64,000 bases of DNA from NCBI RefSeq assembly GCF_035953295.1, contig NZ_CP108370.1, positions 3,377,001-3,441,000 of the forward strand. Reading direction: 5' to 3'. Source of the stretch: Streptomyces sp. NBC_01335. GTDB taxonomy: Bacteria; Actinomycetota; Actinomycetes; Streptomycetales; Streptomycetaceae. Position 1 is the first letter of the stretch, and the number at the start of each line of letters is the position of its first letter. A model generated the notes under the pieces. That model did not search any database and was not told the origin of the DNA. It saw nothing but the letters and a program-made list of their open reading frames with translations. Shown here one piece after another: positions 61,994 through 64,000 of this stretch. The translations under genes and the position numbers were made by a program.

Positions 61994-62230
61994 TCAACGG
62001 GGCAACTGGCCCTCCCTGTTGATCTCCGTCACCCGCGCGCGGAGCACCACGCCGGGCGGTGCCGGCTGCACCGCGTCGGGCGGGCAGTCCCACTCCGGGC
62101 CGCCGCCGGGCGGACGCAGCCGGATGTCCGGGCCCACCCGGCCCACCACGCGCCCGACCTTGCCCGTCCGGGCGTCGACCGCGAACGAACCCCGCTCCGG
62201 CACACACGGCTCAAGCCTTTCGACCGACAT
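61994..62230 (-). CDS. Small conserved Streptomyces protein (78 aa)
   Basis: The 78-residue product ([21 protein letters not shown], given in part; [35 protein letters not shown]) resembles a small, conserved Streptomyces protein family from memory. It has a two-part beta fold with Gly-rich turns. ATG at 62230 is used since GGAGG lies 8 bases upstream. The 160 bp between it and the 39-bp repeat hold no gene that I can support. Confidence 0.75.
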   Translation of the reverse strand: MSVERLEPCVPERGSFAVDARTGKVGRVVGRVGPDIRLRPPGGGPEWDCPPDAVQPAPPGVVLRARVTEINREGQLPR

Positions 62231-62497
62231 GTTGCACACCCTCCTTCACCTGGGCTCTCTCCCCGCCGATCACCCTCCGCATGCCCCCGCACCACCTTCT
62301 CCCGTGCCACCGCCCCGCGACCCGGCCCGTGCACGCGCCTCCTTCGGGGGCGGCAAGCCGTCCCCGCCGCTGCGGAAGTCGCTTCCCCGTACGGGCCGTC
62401 GGCGGCACGCGCCGTTGGCGGTACGCCGCCTCCGTGGCGGGATGCCGCCCGCACGCGTCTGCCCCGGAGCCCGGCCCCGCGGGTCTATCGTGAACAC

Positions 62498-63433
62498 ATG
62501 GCCACTCCCGAACTCATCCGCATCGTCTCCCGCGACTCGCCCATGGCCCTGGCCCAGGTCGCGCGTGTACGGGCCGAACTGGGCGCGCTGCACCCCGGAA
62601 TCGCCACCGAGGTCGTCCCCGTGAAGACGACCGGGGACAAGTGGATGGGGGACCTCTCCCAGGTGGAGGGGAAGGGTGCGTTCACCAAGGAGGTCGACGC
62701 GGCGCTGCTCGCCGGGGAAGCCGATCTCGCGGTGCACTGCGTGAAGGACATCCCCGCGGACCGGCCGCTGCCGGCCGGGACGGTGTTCGCGGCGTTCCTG
62801 CAGCGCGACGACGTACGGGACGCCCTCGTGCACCTCGGTGGCCTCACGCTCGACGAGTTGCCGGAGGGGAGCCGTATCGGGACCTCGTCCGTACGCCGGA
62901 TCGCGCAGTTGTCGGCCTCGCACCCGCATCTGGAGTGCGTACCGTTCCGGGGCAACGCCAACCGGCGGCTGGAGAAGCTGGCCGCCGGCGAGGCCGACGC
63001 GCTGCTGCTCGCCGCGTCCGGCCTCGCGCGCATCGGGCGCTCCGACACCGTCTCCGAGGTGCTCTCCACGGAGGCGATGTGCCCGCCGATCGGCGCCGGC
63101 GTGCTCGCGCTCCAGTGCCGCGAGGGCGACAGCGCCACGATCGACGCGGTCAGCGGCCTCAACCATCCGGGAACGTACCGGGAGATGACCGCCGAGCGGA
63201 TGTTCCTGCACGTGCTCCAGGGACACTGCAACAGCCCGATCGCCGGGTACGCCACCTACGGAGGCAACGGCGAACTCTCCCTGCGGGCCTGCGTGTTCAC
63301 CCCGGACGGCAAGACCGTCCTGAACGCCCACGAGTGGGCCGGTCCGCTCGACCCCGCCACCCTCGGCACCTCGGTCGCGGTCACCCTGCTGCGCCAGGGC
63401 GCCCGCGAGCTGATCGACTCCATCGAGCACTGA
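62498..63433 (+). CDS. hemC: Hydroxymethylbilane synthase (porphobilinogen deaminase)
   Basis: The 311-residue enzyme polymerises four porphobilinogens to hydroxymethylbilane in tetrapyrrole synthesis. The conserved residues are present: VSRDSPMAL (Arg), HCVKDIP (Lys and the catalytic Asp), GTSSVRR, RGNANRR and the dipyrromethane-binding Cys in GHCNSPIAG. It stands alone next to a GNAT gene rather than with other hem genes, so it may be a second copy. There is no ribosome site; tctatcgtg just upstream suggests leaderless transcription. Confidence 0.9.
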   Translation: MATPELIRIVSRDSPMALAQVARVRAELGALHPGIATEVVPVKTTGDKWMGDLSQVEGKGAFTKEVDAALLAGEADLAVHCVKDIPADRPLPAGTVFAAFLQRDDVRDALVHLGGLTLDELPEGSRIGTSSVRRIAQLSASHPHLECVPFRGNANRRLEKLAAGEADALLLAASGLARIGRSDTVSEVLSTEAMCPPIGAGVLALQCREGDSATIDAVSGLNHPGTYREMTAERMFLHVLQGHCNSPIAGYATYGGNGELSLRACVFTPDGKTVLNAHEWAGPLDPATLGTSVAVTLLRQGARELIDSIEH

Positions 63434-63445
63434 TTCCGGCCCGGG

Positions 63446-63970
63446 ATGAACGACGGCGTGGAGCTGAACGAGCTGGGCGGGCTGGGCGGGCTGAGCGGGC
63501 TGAGCGGGGACAGGGTCCTGCTGCGCCCGACGACCGACGGCGACACGGAGATCCTCCACCGGGTCGTACGCGAACCAGAGGTCGCGGCCTGGTGGTCACC
63601 GCCCCCGGACAGCTATCGGGACAAGCTGGCCATCGTCTTCGAGGGCGAGGTCGTCGGCGCCATCCAGTTCAGCGAGGAGAACGATCCGCAGTTCCGCCGG
63701 GCCGGCATCGACATCTTCCTGACGACGCGGCTCCGCGGGAGGGGTCTCGGTACCGACGCGGTACGCACGCTGGCCCGGTGGCTGGTGGGCGAACGCGGCC
63801 ATCACCGGCTGACCATCGACCCCGCAGCGGCCAACACCTCGGCGATCCGCTGCTACGGCAAGGTCGGGTTCAAGCCGGTGGGAATCATGCGGGCGTACTG
63901 GCACAACGAACGGACGGGTGCCTGGGAGGACGGTCTGCTGATGGACCTGCTCGCGGACGAACTGATCTGA
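63446..63970 (+). CDS. GNAT family N-acetyltransferase, AAC(6')-like
   Basis: The 174-residue protein begins with a Gly/Leu-rich repeat (LGGLGGLSGLSG). The GNAT fold follows: RRAGIDIFLTTRLRGRGLGTDAVR (given in part; acetyl-CoA loop RGRGLGTD) and ANTSAIRCYGKVGF. The layout resembles aminoglycoside 6'-N-acetyltransferases, but resistance is not certain. It begins 13 bp after hemC and is probably co-transcribed. Confidence 0.85.
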   Translation: MNDGVELNELGGLGGLSGLSGDRVLLRPTTDGDTEILHRVVREPEVAAWWSPPPDSYRDKLAIVFEGEVVGAIQFSEENDPQFRRAGIDIFLTTRLRGRGLGTDAVRTLARWLVGERGHHRLTIDPAAANTSAIRCYGKVGFKPVGIMRAYWHNERTGAWEDGLLMDLLADELI

Positions 63971-64000
63971 GCGCGCCCGCCCACGGGAGCACGTTCACCC

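Overview
The window reads as Streptomyces chromosome. GC is very high with strong third-position bias. GTG starts are common, and gene families typical of the genus are present: DUF2530, DUF2771, DUF3027, DUF4031, DUF5707, a kinase fused to a solute-binding domain, a CtpE-like P-type ATPase and the futalosine menaquinone pathway. I support about 60 protein-coding genes. I see no rRNA, tRNA or CRISPR array. All functions come from reading the sequence and recalling families; no database was searched.

Layout. 0.2-5.7 kb: membrane alpha/beta-hydrolase, kinase/solute-binding fusion, a zinc-ribbon protein and a prolyl aminopeptidase. 5.7-7.7 kb: a lower-GC island holding one OLD-type ATPase/TOPRIM protein, a defence-nuclease candidate. 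7.7-16.7 kb: aldo/keto reductase, RNA 2',3'-cyclic phosphodiesterase, a MarR-MFS efflux pair, a purine permease and a cation P-type ATPase whose stop codon abuts a 160-bp palindromic repeat element. 17-28.5 kb: a large Hsp90/sacsin-type ATPase, DUF3027, MFS, a DUF2771 lipoprotein, mqnB-mqnD, a cold-shock protein, HAD and HAAS-like membrane proteins. 28.5-38.8 kb: two helicase-type genes (a winged-helix partner and XPB) separated by a VapBC-type module and a methyltransferase, then a HelD/HelR-type RNA polymerase recycling ATPase and CutC.

39-46.2 kb: the 5-oxoprolinase operon pxpA-pxpB-pxpC, a secreted subtilisin, an HD phosphohydrolase and a divergent DHA2 efflux/TetR pair with two matching operators. 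46.3-52.5 kb: a secreted ADP-ribosyltransferase of the pierisin/scabin type, a truncated PIG-L gene behind an acyl-CoA dehydrogenase, CsbD, a chloramphenicol-type MFS pump, DUF4031, a cold-shock protein and a GlsB-type membrane protein. 52.6-56.3 kb: an N-acetylmuramic acid recycling cluster (RpiR regulator, MurQ, PTS EIIBC). 56.4-64 kb: DUF5707, GNAT, quinone-reductase-type flavoprotein with a divergent XRE regulator, PRC-barrel protein, an eCIS-cargo-like protein, a small conserved protein, a stand-alone HemC and a second GNAT.

Most of the window is ordinary core-type DNA. The parts that look accessory or mobile are the low-GC OLD island, the VapBC/methyltransferase block, the ADP-ribosyltransferase next to a damaged gene, the eCIS-cargo-like gene, and three related copies of a palindromic dispersed repeat.
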